The notes: a model not told the origin generated them from the letters alone. A DNA stretch of 64,000 bases from Pseudomonadota bacterium (GCA_018817425.1 JAHITX010000096.1:62001-126000), one strand, 5' to 3'; counted from the stretch's first letter, positions 29,814 through 39,280 are shown. Translations and numbers: made by a program.

Positions 29814-30173
29814 ATGTTAGACATAGGTATGCCTGAATTTCTCTTGATAGCCGCAATAGCGCTCATTGTTGTTGGCCCTGATAAACTTCCTGATATAGCC
29901 AAAACAGTTGGACGCATGTTTGGTGAACTTAAAAAAACAACAAATGAATTTAAACAAACAATAGAGTCTGAAATAAATTTAAACGATATAAAAAATATCG
30001 ATAAAAATGCCATTATAGATAAAGCATTAAATATAAACAACCAGGAGGAAATTGATGCCACTCCCAATTTTGAAGATAATAAAAACGAGCACGAAGATAA
30101 AACCGAAAATGAGGATAAAAACAGCTTAGAAAAAGAACCTGAACAAGGAACAACAAAAGATGAAAGAGGATGA
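29814..30173 (+). CDS. tatB: Sec-independent translocase TatA/TatB-type subunit
   Basis: 119 residues from the ATG at 29814, which has GGAG 8 nt upstream. The protein begins MLDIGMPEFLLIAAIALIVVGPDKLP, a single membrane helix with the Gly-Pro hinge and Glu8. An amphipathic helix (DIAKTVGRMFGELKKTTNEF) and a long acidic tail follow. The DIGxPE start fits TatB better than TatA, but the two cannot be separated with certainty. The last 14 nt overlap tatC. A longer frame from 29772 is unlikely, as it begins inside the hairpin. Confidence 0.88.
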   Translation: MLDIGMPEFLLIAAIALIVVGPDKLPDIAKTVGRMFGELKKTTNEFKQTIESEINLNDIKNIDKNAIIDKALNINNQEEIDATPNFEDNKNEHEDKTENEDKNSLEKEPEQGTTKDERG

Positions 30174-30942
30174 TAAAATTTCTTTTACAGACCACCTGAC
30201 CGAACTCAGAAAACGCCTGATAATCTGCTTTATCGCTATTGGGGTCGGTTTTGCGTTAACATACGGGGTTAAGGAAAAAATATTTGAAATTCTAACACTT
30301 CCTCTTATCCATGAGATGAAAGCCGGAGATAAAATGATTTTTACCGGGCTTTCAGAAGCCTTTTTTATCTATATGAAGTTATCTTTATATGCCGGTATTG
30401 CGATAGCTTCTCCCGTGGTGTTTTACCAGATCTGGGTTTTTGTAGCTCCTGGGCTTTATCACGATGAAAAACGTCATGTATTTCCAATAGTATTCTTTTC
30501 TGTATTTTTTTTTGCCGGAGGAATTCTTTTCTGTTATTTTATTGTTTTTCCTGTAGCTATAAAATTTTTTCTGGGTTTCGCCTCAGATACTATACAAGCG
30601 CTTCCGTCCATGAACGAGTATTTAAAATTTGCGACAAAGATGCTTCTTGGGTTTGGACTTGTTTTTCAACTTCCGCTTGTCATAATATTTCTTGCTAAGC
30701 TTGGTATTGTTACTGTTGAATTTTTAAGAAAAAACAGAAAGTATGCAATACTGCTGATATTTATTGTTGCAGCTCTTTTAACTCCAACCCCCGATGTATT
30801 TAATCAGCTTCTTATGGCTGTTCCTCTTATGTTTCTTTATGAAGTCAGTATTTTGGGCGCGGTATTTTTTGAAAAAAAGAAGGAGAAAGCAGAAAGTGAA
30901 AATGATGAAACGGAAAGCACAGATAAAACATCAGCGGAATAA
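30160..30942 (+). CDS. tatC: Sec-independent protein translocase TatC
   Basis: 260 residues with six predicted membrane helices. The N-terminal cytoplasmic motif FTDHLTELRKRL, which binds twin-arginine signals, is intact, and a conserved Glu lies in the third membrane segment region (SMNEYLKFATKM). A short charged tail (KKKEKAESENDE) ends it. It overlaps the TatB-type gene, which suggests coupled synthesis. A twin-arginine system fits an anaerobe exporting folded Fe-S and Mo enzymes. Confidence 0.95.
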   Translation: MKEDDKISFTDHLTELRKRLIICFIAIGVGFALTYGVKEKIFEILTLPLIHEMKAGDKMIFTGLSEAFFIYMKLSLYAGIAIASPVVFYQIWVFVAPGLYHDEKRHVFPIVFFSVFFFAGGILFCYFIVFPVAIKFFLGFASDTIQALPSMNEYLKFATKMLLGFGLVFQLPLVIIFLAKLGIVTVEFLRKNRKYAILLIFIVAALLTPTPDVFNQLLMAVPLMFLYEVSILGAVFFEKKKEKAESENDETESTDKTSAE

Positions 30943-30986
30943 TATCAAAAAAAAGCTGGTAAAAAATTATTTGAATTATTGTATTA

Positions 30987-31412
30987 TCAGCAATCAATAG
31001 CGTTTTTTAAGATGGAATGTATTTCTTCCGGTATGGCAATTGCTCTGATATTTTCAGGCTTGCTTACATCCATGCAAATTCTTTTTTCTACTCCGGTAAC
31101 CAAAAGCTCATCATCTGATGCATCATAAATCAAGTGTTTTAATTTAACGGTTTTCTCATTAACTTCTTCAAGTTGTGTAATAATTCTCACAGTCTGATGA
31201 TATCTGCCTGGGTTTGAATAAATGCAGGAAGTCTCGTTAAGCCCAAAGCCTAATTGCCTTTGTTTTGAAAGTATATTCAGATCCAAACCTATAGATTCAA
31301 AAAATAGATGGCTGCCGGCATCCATCCATTCGTAATAGCGCGGATAAAAGACAATTCCCATGGGATCAAGATCACCCCACATAATTTTGCGTTCAACAAT
31401 GTTTGTTTTCAT
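30987..31412 (-). CDS. Acyl-CoA thioesterase, 4HBT hot-dog family
   Basis: 141 residues. WGDLDPMGIVFYPRYYEWMDAG matches the active-site loop of the 4-hydroxybenzoyl-CoA thioesterase/YbgC group, with the catalytic Asp in DPMGIV. The remainder follows the single hot-dog fold. Substrate is not deducible; a short acyl-CoA or aryl-CoA is likely. It converges with tatC and diverges from the acetolactate decarboxylase gene. Confidence 0.85.
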   Translation of the reverse strand: MKTNIVERKIMWGDLDPMGIVFYPRYYEWMDAGSHLFFESIGLDLNILSKQRQLGFGLNETSCIYSNPGRYHQTVRIITQLEEVNEKTVKLKHLIYDASDDELLVTGVEKRICMDVSKPENIRAIAIPEEIHSILKNAIDC

Positions 31413-31592
31413 AAAGATTATATTTTCTTATGCTAATAACAATTACGGTTTTTTGCCATATGCAAGATCGTAAATTTATGCATTCTTACCAAATAATAAA
31501 TAATTTGTTGCAAAATTTCTGTCAACATTTTAGTTATTATTAATAGTAAGTTAAATAAATTATTTTCATGCACTCATAGAAAAGTTTATATT

Positions 31593-32378
31593 ATGAAAAA
31601 TCATGTCCCCCTTATTTTAATTTTGAGTTTTGGTTTTTTATTTGTCGGGCATCTCTATAGCGGCGATATTTCCCAGCGCGATATACTCACTCAATATTCC
31701 ACCATCAATGCATTGCTTGGAGGCGTTTATGATGGGGAAATGACTATTAAGGATCTGAAACGGCATGGAGACTTCGGCTTGGGCACTTTCAACGCTTTGG
31801 ATGGAGAAATGTTTGCAGTTGACGGACATTACTACCAGATAACTTCGGACGGCAAGGCAAGAGAACCTGATGAAAAAACACGTACACCATTTGCCGCAGT
31901 TACTTTTTTTGAGTCGGACAAGAAAGCCGATCTTCATTCAGGTATGGATTTTGACTCTTTCACCAAGAAAATGGATGAAACAATTATTACCCCAAACATT
32001 TTTTATGCTATAAAAATTAAAGGTAAATTCAAAGCCATTAAGACAAGAAGTGTTCCTAAGCAAGTCAAGCCTTACAAGCCTTTAAAAGAAATTGTCGGCA
32101 CTCAGCCGATATTTCATTTTAGTAAAATAAGAGGCACTATAGTAGGCTTTCGTTGCCCTTCATATGTTAAAAATATAAACGTTCCCGGCTATCACCTGCA
32201 TTTTATAACTGAAGATGGCAAAGCAGGAGGGCATGTCCTTGATTTTATCGTTTCAGAAGCTGTACTTGAAATTGATGAAACATCGGGATTTTCATTGCTT
32301 CTTCCGCAAAACAAGGCGTTTTACAACTCTGACTTGTCTTTGGACAAACAGTCTGACTTAGAGAAGGTAGAAAAATAG
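31593..32378 (+). CDS. budA: Alpha-acetolactate decarboxylase, exported
   Basis: Converts 2-acetolactate to acetoin. 261 residues. An N-terminal hydrophobic signal peptide (PLILILSFGFLFVGHLYSG) precedes the ALDC fold: ILTQYSTINALLGGVYDGEMT, HGDFGLGTFNALDGEMFAVDG, TPFAAVTFF. The zinc ligands lie in GYHLHFITEDGKAGGHV, and the conserved Arg and Glu are in place. Export of this usually cytoplasmic enzyme has precedents (secreted Bacillus ALDC). There is no acetolactate synthase nearby. A miniature element starts 8 bp after the stop. Confidence 0.88.
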   Translation: MKNHVPLILILSFGFLFVGHLYSGDISQRDILTQYSTINALLGGVYDGEMTIKDLKRHGDFGLGTFNALDGEMFAVDGHYYQITSDGKAREPDEKTRTPFAAVTFFESDKKADLHSGMDFDSFTKKMDETIITPNIFYAIKIKGKFKAIKTRSVPKQVKPYKPLKEIVGTQPIFHFSKIRGTIVGFRCPSYVKNINVPGYHLHFITEDGKAGGHVLDFIVSEAVLEIDETSGFSLLLPQNKAFYNSDLSLDKQSDLEKVEK

Positions 32379-32385
32379 CTGCTAT

Positions 32386-32550
32386 GAGCCAGTTTCAAAA
32401 CGCCCCATTTTGGCCGATCTTAAGCGTTGGGCTTAAATTTCGCACGAAGTGAAGCATTAGCGCTATCCTCGAAATATTCGAAGTATTCCTGCGGTTGAAA
32501 TTTTCTCCCGCCTTGAGCTTGACCTAACTGGGGCGTTTTGCAATTGGCCC
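32386..32550 (+). mobile_element. Miniature inverted-repeat element, copy 3 (165 bp, diverged)
   Basis: Starts GAGCCAGTTTCAAAACGCCC, as in copies 1 and 2, and ends with the inverse GGGGCGTTTTGCAATTGGCCC. An internal insertion of about 25 nt (around GCACGAAGTGAAGCATTAGC) makes it longer. No flanking direct repeat is seen (CTAT versus CACT), as expected if a deletion removed one flank. It abuts the 5'-truncated nicotinamidase gene. Confidence 0.8.
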
Positions 32551-33005
32551 CACTTATTAACCAATTGATCGAAGCAGCTGTTGAAAATCACATACCCGTA
32601 TATGTCTCACGAGACTGGCATCCTGTTGGGCACTTAAGCTTTAAAGACAGCGGAGGGCTTTGGCCGCCCCACTGTATCCAGGACAGCGATGGTGCAAGAT
32701 TCCATCCTAATTTAAAAATACCCGAATCAGCTATATTAATAACTAAAGGCGTTTGCTTTGACCAGGACCAGAATTCAGTTTTTGACCAGACAGGACTTGT
32801 CTTTAAGCTAAAAAAAGACGGCATCAATCGGCTGTGGGTTTCCGGTCTTGCCGAAGATGTCTGTGTTCTGGTAACAGTAACAGATGCTTGCAAAGAAGGC
32901 TTTGAAACAATACTTATCGCAAATGCAACAAAGCCGGTTACCCAGGAAGGCGGTAAAGAAGCGCGTCAGAAAATGCATGATGCCGGAGTAAATTTCGTAT
33001 ATTAA
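32538..33005 (+). pseudogene. pncA: 5'-truncated nicotinamidase (isochorismatase fold)
   Basis: Homology begins at about 32550 with PLINQLIEAA and includes VYVSRDWHPVGHLSF (metal ligands Asp, His, His), GGLWPPHC, ITKG with the catalytic Lys, and GLAEDVCVLVTVTDA with the nucleophile Cys. The first 40 or so residues, which carry the catalytic Asp in the usual VDVQNDF strand, are absent. Their place is taken by the miniature element, in which the only start (TTG 32538) lies. Without the Asp of the Cys-Asp-Lys triad it should be inactive. The reading frame is otherwise intact, so the loss is probably recent. Confidence 0.85.
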
Positions 33006-33181
33006 AAATGGATAGTTTTTTCTTAACCGAATACAATAGTTGCAATATAATATAAATAATACTTCTCAAAATAATAATTAAATTGATTTTAGCTATAAAA
33101 AAGCGTTAATATAATAGTGATAAAAAAAGATAACATGATTAAATAGTTATAAAGTACAATTAGCCCGTTCAGGAGGAAATT

Positions 33182-33604
33182 ATGACATTTAAAAATATTC
33201 TTGTCCCTTGTGATCTTACCAAAAGCAGCCAAAAAGCTCTTGATATAGCAATCTCTATGATTTCAAAAGATATGGGAGAAATTACGCTAATCCATGTGAT
33301 TGAAAAGATAGAGGGCATTGAGGATGAAGATCTTATAAGCTTTTACCAAAAACTGAAAAACCGCGCTCAGAAGAAAATGGATGAAATAGCGCTTGATTAT
33401 AAAAATCATGGCATTCCCGTTAAAACGGAAATTTCAATTGGTAAACGAGTGCCGGATATTATAAGGGCTGTTCAGGAGCATAAAATTGATCTTATAATTT
33501 TAAAATCACATAAGATAGAAGAAGTTCGTACAGGCGAAGGGTGGGCCACTATAAGCTATAAAATTGCGATATTAGCTCCATGCCCAGTTATGATGGTTAA
33601 ATAA
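33182..33604 (+). CDS. Universal stress protein family, single domain
   Basis: 140 residues of UspA fold: NILVPCDLTKSSQKALDIAISM at the start, ITLIHVIE strand, DLIILKSH and a final CPVMMVK strand. The ATP-binding G-x2-G-x9-G-S/T motif is replaced (KSHKIEEVRTGEGWATIS), so it belongs to the non-ATP-binding class. AGGAGG precedes the ATG. The upstream 176 bp are AT-rich with several TATAAT-like boxes. Confidence 0.88.
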   Translation: MTFKNILVPCDLTKSSQKALDIAISMISKDMGEITLIHVIEKIEGIEDEDLISFYQKLKNRAQKKMDEIALDYKNHGIPVKTEISIGKRVPDIIRAVQEHKIDLIILKSHKIEEVRTGEGWATISYKIAILAPCPVMMVK

Positions 33605-33637
33605 AAGTTAATAGCTTGTCATGAAGGGATATGGTTC

Positions 33638-36316
33638 ATGCCCAAAAAAATCGTAATCGGAACGCTTGTTTTTATTGTTGTTTATACCGTTTTCGGATTT
33701 TTTATTCTTCCTTCCATTCTAAAGTCCATACTAACCAAAAACCTTACTGAAAGCCTCCACCGCACAGTCTCAATTGAGGATATAAAAACCAATCCTTACA
33801 TAATATCTGCTAAGGTAAAAGGCCTTGTCATTAAAGATCAGCAGAATCAGGATATATTTGCATCAATAGCCGAACTCTATATAAATGCTCAGATTGAATC
33901 CTTGCTCAAAAAAGCTTTAGTTATTAAAGAAATAAGTGTATCCAAACCCTATGTAAACATCATACATAAAACTTCACAGCAATATAATTTTTCAGACCTT
34001 ATTCAGGAAAACGGCGCAAAAGAGGATACAAAAAAAGAACCTTTCAGATTTTATTTAGGTAATATCCAGGTGTCGGGCGGCCAAATTAATTTTTTTGATT
34101 TACCTAAGAACAAGCAGCATAAAGCTTCAGATATTTCTTTTGCTCTTCTGTTTTTATCCAATATGAAAAAAAGTGACGATATATTTGTGCAACCGTATTT
34201 CAGGGCAAACATAAATGGCACTGCCCTTGTAATCGAAGGCAAATCAAAACCATTTGCCGGAAGTCTTGAAACTGTTTTTAATATCAATCTAAAAGGGATC
34301 GAGATCCCATACTATATGGATTATCTGCCGAAGGAAATAGAGGTTAAGATACCATCGGGAACTCTTGATGCTCAGGCAAACATTGAATATATCCAGCCTC
34401 GGGACAAATCACCTGCTTTTCATGTTTCAGGCACATTAGGGCTAAACAACCTCAAAATTTATGATACAAAAGATCTCCCGCTTATCTTTATTTCCGGTCT
34501 TTCTATCAAAATTGCCGACATTGCGTTTCCTGAAAGAAATGCACATCTGTCCGGCATTGATATTACAAACCCTGAATTATATATCAGGCGTGATAAATCA
34601 GGTGAGATAAATTTAAATGCTATTATACGGAAAATAAACGCTCAGGAAACAGAAGCGAAAACTGAAAGCCAACCGTTTCCAATTCAAATAGATCAGGTTA
34701 AGCTTAAATCCGGCAACTTATACTTCTTGGATGAGTCAACTTCAGACCCTGTTAATCTTGCAGCCGATAATCTGAACATAAGCGCTCATAACATAGATAC
34801 AACAAAGGGCGGTATGGCAGAGCTTTCCTGCAGGTTGAACAAGAAGGGTATGATTTCAACAAAGGCAATATTTGCAATAGACCCATTAAAATGTGATTCC
34901 GAGATAAGTATTGAAGGAATGGAACCGGCATGGGTGCAGTCCTATTTCACCGATCAGATACGCGTAATTGTGACAAAAGGGCGTGTATCAACCAAAGGCA
35001 CTTTTACAATGAAACAGGACAATATGAAACATCCGCAAATTTCATATAAAGGAAGTGCCGTACTTTCTGATTTTGCTTCTGTAGACAAAGAGAATAAGGA
35101 TGACTTTTTCAAAATAAATACGCTTAACTTCAATACTCTTGATGCAGGCTTTAACCCGACCTATGTTGATATTAAAGAAATTTCACTGAATGATTTTTTC
35201 GCAGGCATTGTCGTAAATGCTGATGGTAAGCTCAACTTAAACAATGTGGTTAAACAGGATCAGAATAGTACTATACCCAGGAAAGAGGAGAACAATAAAA
35301 GCATTGAAAAAATACGGATCGGCAAAGTTTCGGTCAACAACGGTAACATCAGGTTTGTTGACAGGAGCATCAACCCAAATTATTCAACGGAACTTGTAAA
35401 TATCAAAGGATCAATTACAGGGCTGACGTCGCTGGAAACTGAAGCTGCAAAGGTTGAATTGTCAGGCAAGCTTGATAATACTTCTCCTTTGTCGATCACA
35501 GGCAGCATAAATCCGCTAAAGGATGATCTTTTTGTGGATTTGCATACAAGTTTTAAAGACATAGATTTAAGTTCAGAGTCGCCTTATTCCGGAAAATATA
35601 TGGGGTATACAATAAACAAAGGCAAACTCTCTCTTGATCTGAAATACCTTATTAATAAAAAGAAACTCGATTCGCAAAATGATGTTTTTATCGATCAGTT
35701 TACTTTCGGCAATTCTGTTGACAGCCCGGATGCTACCAGTTTGCCTGTTAGCCTTGCAGTTTCCCTGCTAAAAGACTATCAAGGCAAAATAAATCTCAAA
35801 TTGCCTGTTTCAGGAAGAACTGATGACCCGGAATTCAGCGTATGGAAAGTTATCGTTAAAATGCTTGTCAATCTTGTTGGAAAGGCTGCAACTTCTCCTT
35901 TTTCACTTCTTACTTCATTATATCCCGGCGCAGATCAGCTAAGCAATGTGAACTTTGATTTTGGAACGGCTGATCTTTCCCCACAGAGTGAAGACAAGCT
36001 GCAACTTCTCCAAAAGATATTAACGGACAAACCGTTAGTGTCCCTTGAGGTAAAGGGATATGCCGACAAGGATAAAGATCGGCAGGCTATTATTCAATAT
36101 TTATTTGAAAAGAAAAAGTTAAGCATTGATCATATACAGGTAACAGAGAGTGATCTGAAATTTCTTGCGGAACAACGTGCCAGGCAGGTGAAAAATTTTC
36201 TGCAAAAATCACAGCAGATCAACCCTGAAAGAATATTTTTAGTTGAAGCTGAGTTAATTTCTAAAGAAAAATCCGAAGGTGCTGGAGCTGCGTATGTAGG
36301 ACTTAATCTTAAATAG
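33638..36316 (+). CDS. AsmA-like DUF748 protein with C-terminal OmpA-like segment
   Basis: 892 residues. One N-terminal membrane helix (about 5-28) is followed by long beta-rich repeats of the DUF748/AsmA type: LTESLHRTVSIEDIKTNP, LNLNNVVK, KIRIGKVSVNNGNIRFVDRSI, VELSGKLDN. The last 130 residues contain an OmpA-like peptidoglycan-binding signature (LSNVNFDFGTADLSPQSEDKLQLLQKIL and EVKGYADKDKDRQ, both partial). AsmA-like proteins bridge inner and outer membranes and move phospholipid. It lies 33 bp after the USP gene and 43 bp before YihY, so it is probably in an operon. Size and domain order are typical for DUF748 proteins. Confidence 0.85.
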   Translation: MPKKIVIGTLVFIVVYTVFGFFILPSILKSILTKNLTESLHRTVSIEDIKTNPYIISAKVKGLVIKDQQNQDIFASIAELYINAQIESLLKKALVIKEISVSKPYVNIIHKTSQQYNFSDLIQENGAKEDTKKEPFRFYLGNIQVSGGQINFFDLPKNKQHKASDISFALLFLSNMKKSDDIFVQPYFRANINGTALVIEGKSKPFAGSLETVFNINLKGIEIPYYMDYLPKEIEVKIPSGTLDAQANIEYIQPRDKSPAFHVSGTLGLNNLKIYDTKDLPLIFISGLSIKIADIAFPERNAHLSGIDITNPELYIRRDKSGEINLNAIIRKINAQETEAKTESQPFPIQIDQVKLKSGNLYFLDESTSDPVNLAADNLNISAHNIDTTKGGMAELSCRLNKKGMISTKAIFAIDPLKCDSEISIEGMEPAWVQSYFTDQIRVIVTKGRVSTKGTFTMKQDNMKHPQISYKGSAVLSDFASVDKENKDDFFKINTLNFNTLDAGFNPTYVDIKEISLNDFFAGIVVNADGKLNLNNVVKQDQNSTIPRKEENNKSIEKIRIGKVSVNNGNIRFVDRSINPNYSTELVNIKGSITGLTSLETEAAKVELSGKLDNTSPLSITGSINPLKDDLFVDLHTSFKDIDLSSESPYSGKYMGYTINKGKLSLDLKYLINKKKLDSQNDVFIDQFTFGNSVDSPDATSLPVSLAVSLLKDYQGKINLKLPVSGRTDDPEFSVWKVIVKMLVNLVGKAATSPFSLLTSLYPGADQLSNVNFDFGTADLSPQSEDKLQLLQKILTDKPLVSLEVKGYADKDKDRQAIIQYLFEKKKLSIDHIQVTESDLKFLAEQRARQVKNFLQKSQQINPERIFLVEAELISKEKSEGAGAAYVGLNLK

Positions 36317-36359
36317 AAGAGCCAACTAAATAAATACTTTAGATATAAGGAAATGGTTC

Positions 36360-37697
36360 ATGAAAGGTCTGTTGAAAAAGGCTGCTGGAATTATTGATTT
36401 TATAAGAGAAGATGTATGGAGAATACGTATAAAGGATCTTAACATTATAAAGCGTTTTATTCTCAAAGGATTAAGAATCATCATTATCGCAGCAAAAGAA
36501 TTTGTTTATGACAAATGTCCGCTTCGAGCCTCCGCCCTTACTTATTACTCGCTTCTTTCCGTAGTTCCGGTTGCAGCAATGGCATTTGCTATTGCCAAGG
36601 GATTCAGATTACAAAAACTTCTTGAAGAACAGCTTATGGAAAAGTTTTCCGGTCAGGAAGTAATGGTAATGCAGATATTGGAATTCTCCAATAATATGCT
36701 TAAAAATACCAAGGGTGGAGTTATAGCCGGTGTGGGTGTGGTAGTACTTCTATGGGCTGTTATAAATGTTTTAAGTCAGATAGAAGACACCTTTAATGAT
36801 ATCTCAGGAGTTAAAAAGTCTCGTTCTTTTGGAAGAAAATTCAGTGATTATCTTTCTTTATTTATGTTTGGTCCTCTTCTTTTAATCATGTCAAGCAGTG
36901 CAATGGTATTGATTTCTACAAATCTTCCACAGATAACACAAAAAATAGCTATACTGGGCATATTCACTCCGCTTGTTGCAATTACTATAAAAATGCTTCC
37001 ATATTGTTTTATATGGGTACTTTTCACTTTTATTTATATCTTCATGCCTAATCAAAAGGTGCCTTTTGCTTCCGGTCTTATTGCAGGGATTGTTGCAGGA
37101 ACAATTTTTGTTGTTATCCAAAAGTTTTATATATTTTTCCAGGTTGGAGTATCAAAATACAATACCATCTACGGCAGTTTTGCGGCGCTTCCCTTGTTCT
37201 TGCTATGGCTGCAGCTAAGCTGGTTTATAATGCTTTTCGGTGCCGAGATATCTTTTGCACACCAAAATGTAGATGCCTATGAGTTTGAGCCGGACAGAAA
37301 AAATATCAGTCCTTTATTCAGAAAACTATTAAGCCTGCAGATCAGCCATATGCTTGTAATGAATTTCATTCAGGGTGAAAAGCCCGTAACAGTTAACCAA
37401 ATATGTAATACTCTCGATATCCCTATCCGGCTTGTTCAGGAAATTTTAAATGATCTTATTGCTTGCGGTCTGATATCTGATACTACTTCAGAAGGCAATT
37501 GCGGAACCGCTTATCAGCCTGCCCGCGATATAAACGACTTTTCCGTTTCTTTTATTATTAATGCTCTCGAAAATAACGGCATTGATACAATTCCAACTGC
37601 ACGTACGGATTCCTTTAATTCTCTATCCAAAAGATTGAAAACTTTCGCTGAAACCATAGAAAAATCGCCATCAAACACTTTGCTGAAAAATATTTAA
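36360..37697 (+). CDS. YihY/BrkB family membrane protein with C-terminal winged-helix-like domain
   Basis: 445 residues. About six membrane helices (residues 60-290) carry the family motifs RASALTYYSLLSVVPVAAMAFAI and NTIYGSFAALPLFLLWLQLSW. A soluble C-terminal extension (about 310-400) looks like a winged helix: GEKPVTVNQICNTLDIPIRLVQEILNDLIACGLI. The family was once misnamed ribonuclease BN. Its role is probably in membrane or lipid homeostasis but is unresolved. It follows the AsmA-like gene by 43 bp. Confidence 0.88.
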   Translation: MKGLLKKAAGIIDFIREDVWRIRIKDLNIIKRFILKGLRIIIIAAKEFVYDKCPLRASALTYYSLLSVVPVAAMAFAIAKGFRLQKLLEEQLMEKFSGQEVMVMQILEFSNNMLKNTKGGVIAGVGVVVLLWAVINVLSQIEDTFNDISGVKKSRSFGRKFSDYLSLFMFGPLLLIMSSSAMVLISTNLPQITQKIAILGIFTPLVAITIKMLPYCFIWVLFTFIYIFMPNQKVPFASGLIAGIVAGTIFVVIQKFYIFFQVGVSKYNTIYGSFAALPLFLLWLQLSWFIMLFGAEISFAHQNVDAYEFEPDRKNISPLFRKLLSLQISHMLVMNFIQGEKPVTVNQICNTLDIPIRLVQEILNDLIACGLISDTTSEGNCGTAYQPARDINDFSVSFIINALENNGIDTIPTARTDSFNSLSKRLKTFAETIEKSPSNTLLKNI

Positions 37698-37816
37698 TTC
37701 ATGCGGTTTTTTTTGTAAAGCTCGTTAATTTTGTTTACTTGTACTAAGCTGGCAGGTATGTTATCAGGCCGTTGTCTGACAGGAATTTTTATTTTTATTG
37801 GAGACTAATATAAAAA

Positions 37817-39223
37817 ATGGATACCGTTATTACCCGCTTTCCGCCAAGTCCTACAGGTTATTTGCATGTGGGCGGCGCCAGAACCGCTTTGTTTAACTGG
37901 CTTTATGCGCGTCATATGAAAGGGCGCTTTGTATTAAGAATCGAAGACACAGATGCCCAGCGCTCAACACAAGCTTCTGTTGATGCAATATTTGAAGCAA
38001 TGGAATGGCTTGGCATTGACTGGGATGAAGGCCCCTACTTTCAATCTAAACGATTTGATATTTATCTGGAATATATACAAAAGCTGATTGACTCAAAGAA
38101 TGCATACTATTGCACATGCTCGCCTGAAAAACTAGATGAAATGCGAGCGGCCGCTATGGCAAGCGGTAAAAAGCCTAAATATGACGGCACATGCAGGGAT
38201 AAAGGCTTGGGGAAAACTGATAATGCCGTTGTCCGCATAAAGGCTCCTCTTGATGGTACAACTGTTGTGCGTGATGTCATAAAAAACAATATCGTTTTTC
38301 AGAACACTGAACTTGATGATTTTATAATCTGTAGAAGTGATGGAACTCCTACATACAATCTTGCTGTAGTTGTAGATGATATAACTATGTCCATTAATAC
38401 TATAATCAGGGGCGATGACCATGTCAACAATACGCCAAAGCAGATAATTATATACAATGCTCTCGGGCATCCTCTGCCAACTTTCGGTCATGTTCCAATG
38501 GTGCTGGGAAGCGATAGAACCCGTTTGAGCAAACGGCATGGTGCCATGTCTGTAACCGAATACAAAGATATGGGATATTTGCCTGATGCTTTCATCAATT
38601 ATATTGCAAGGCTTGGCTGGTCTTACGGCGATCAGGAATTTTTTGAAAGAGACGAGCTGATAGAAAAATTTTCGCTTGAAAATATAGGAAGATCGGCAGG
38701 GATTTTTGATATAAATAAGCTTCTTGCTTTAAATGCGGAGCATATAAAATTAGCCGAGCCCAAAAAAATTATAAGTCATCTTGCCCCGTTTCTAAATAAT
38801 CTTGGGTTTGAAATCAAAGAAGTACCTTTTATAGAAGGTGTAATAAAAACGCTTAATGCCCGAAGCAAAACTTTAAAAGAAATGGCTGAAAGCGCAGAGT
38901 TTTATTTTCAGGATACGATTTCATATCAGCAGGATGCGGCCTCAAAATTTTTAACATCCGATTTTCTTGAAATTCTCAAAACACTTATTGCATTACTTGA
39001 GCCTCTTGGATCATTTGATGAAAAAAACCTTGAAAACGTTTTTCTTAAAGTTATGGAACAAACCGGGCTAAAACTCGGAAAAATTGCACAGCCGGTTCGA
39101 GTAGCTTTAACCGGAAAGACAATCAGCCCCGGAATTTTTGAAATCTTAAATGTTCTTGGAAAAGAGAAATCTCTTGAAAGGTTAAAAAGGGCAGCATTGT
39201 TTATTGAGAATAAAAAAAGCTGA
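37817..39223 (+). CDS. gltX: Glutamyl-tRNA synthetase
   Basis: 468-residue class I synthetase. Its HIGH-type motif is TGYLHVGGARTALFNW and the KMSKS-type motif is RLSKRHG. A Cys-rich zinc segment (YYCTCSPEKLDEM with CRD downstream) is present, and the length fits bacterial GluRS rather than GlnRS. A tRNA-Gln gene lies 111 bp downstream. If the organism lacks GlnRS, this enzyme would also mischarge tRNA-Gln for GatCAB. GGAG lies 14 nt before the ATG. Confidence 0.96.
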   Translation: MDTVITRFPPSPTGYLHVGGARTALFNWLYARHMKGRFVLRIEDTDAQRSTQASVDAIFEAMEWLGIDWDEGPYFQSKRFDIYLEYIQKLIDSKNAYYCTCSPEKLDEMRAAAMASGKKPKYDGTCRDKGLGKTDNAVVRIKAPLDGTTVVRDVIKNNIVFQNTELDDFIICRSDGTPTYNLAVVVDDITMSINTIIRGDDHVNNTPKQIIIYNALGHPLPTFGHVPMVLGSDRTRLSKRHGAMSVTEYKDMGYLPDAFINYIARLGWSYGDQEFFERDELIEKFSLENIGRSAGIFDINKLLALNAEHIKLAEPKKIISHLAPFLNNLGFEIKEVPFIEGVIKTLNARSKTLKEMAESAEFYFQDTISYQQDAASKFLTSDFLEILKTLIALLEPLGSFDEKNLENVFLKVMEQTGLKLGKIAQPVRVALTGKTISPGIFEILNVLGKEKSLERLKRAALFIENKKS

Positions 39224-39251
39224 TTTTGTAACAATCTCCGGGAAAATTATC

Positions 39252-39280
39252 TTGACTATCATTTTCTCATTCAATAGTAT
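39252..39280 (+). promoter_or_regulatory. Sigma-70-type promoter for tRNA-Gln
   Basis: TTGACT (39252-39257), 17-nt spacer, TAGTAT (39275-39280). Transcription would start near 39287, about 48 nt before the tRNA. Confidence 0.55.

Noticed and set aside
29639-29836. 65-codon open frame upstream of tatB
   Set aside because: Runs through the perfect hairpin and into tatB in another frame; no ribosome-binding site.
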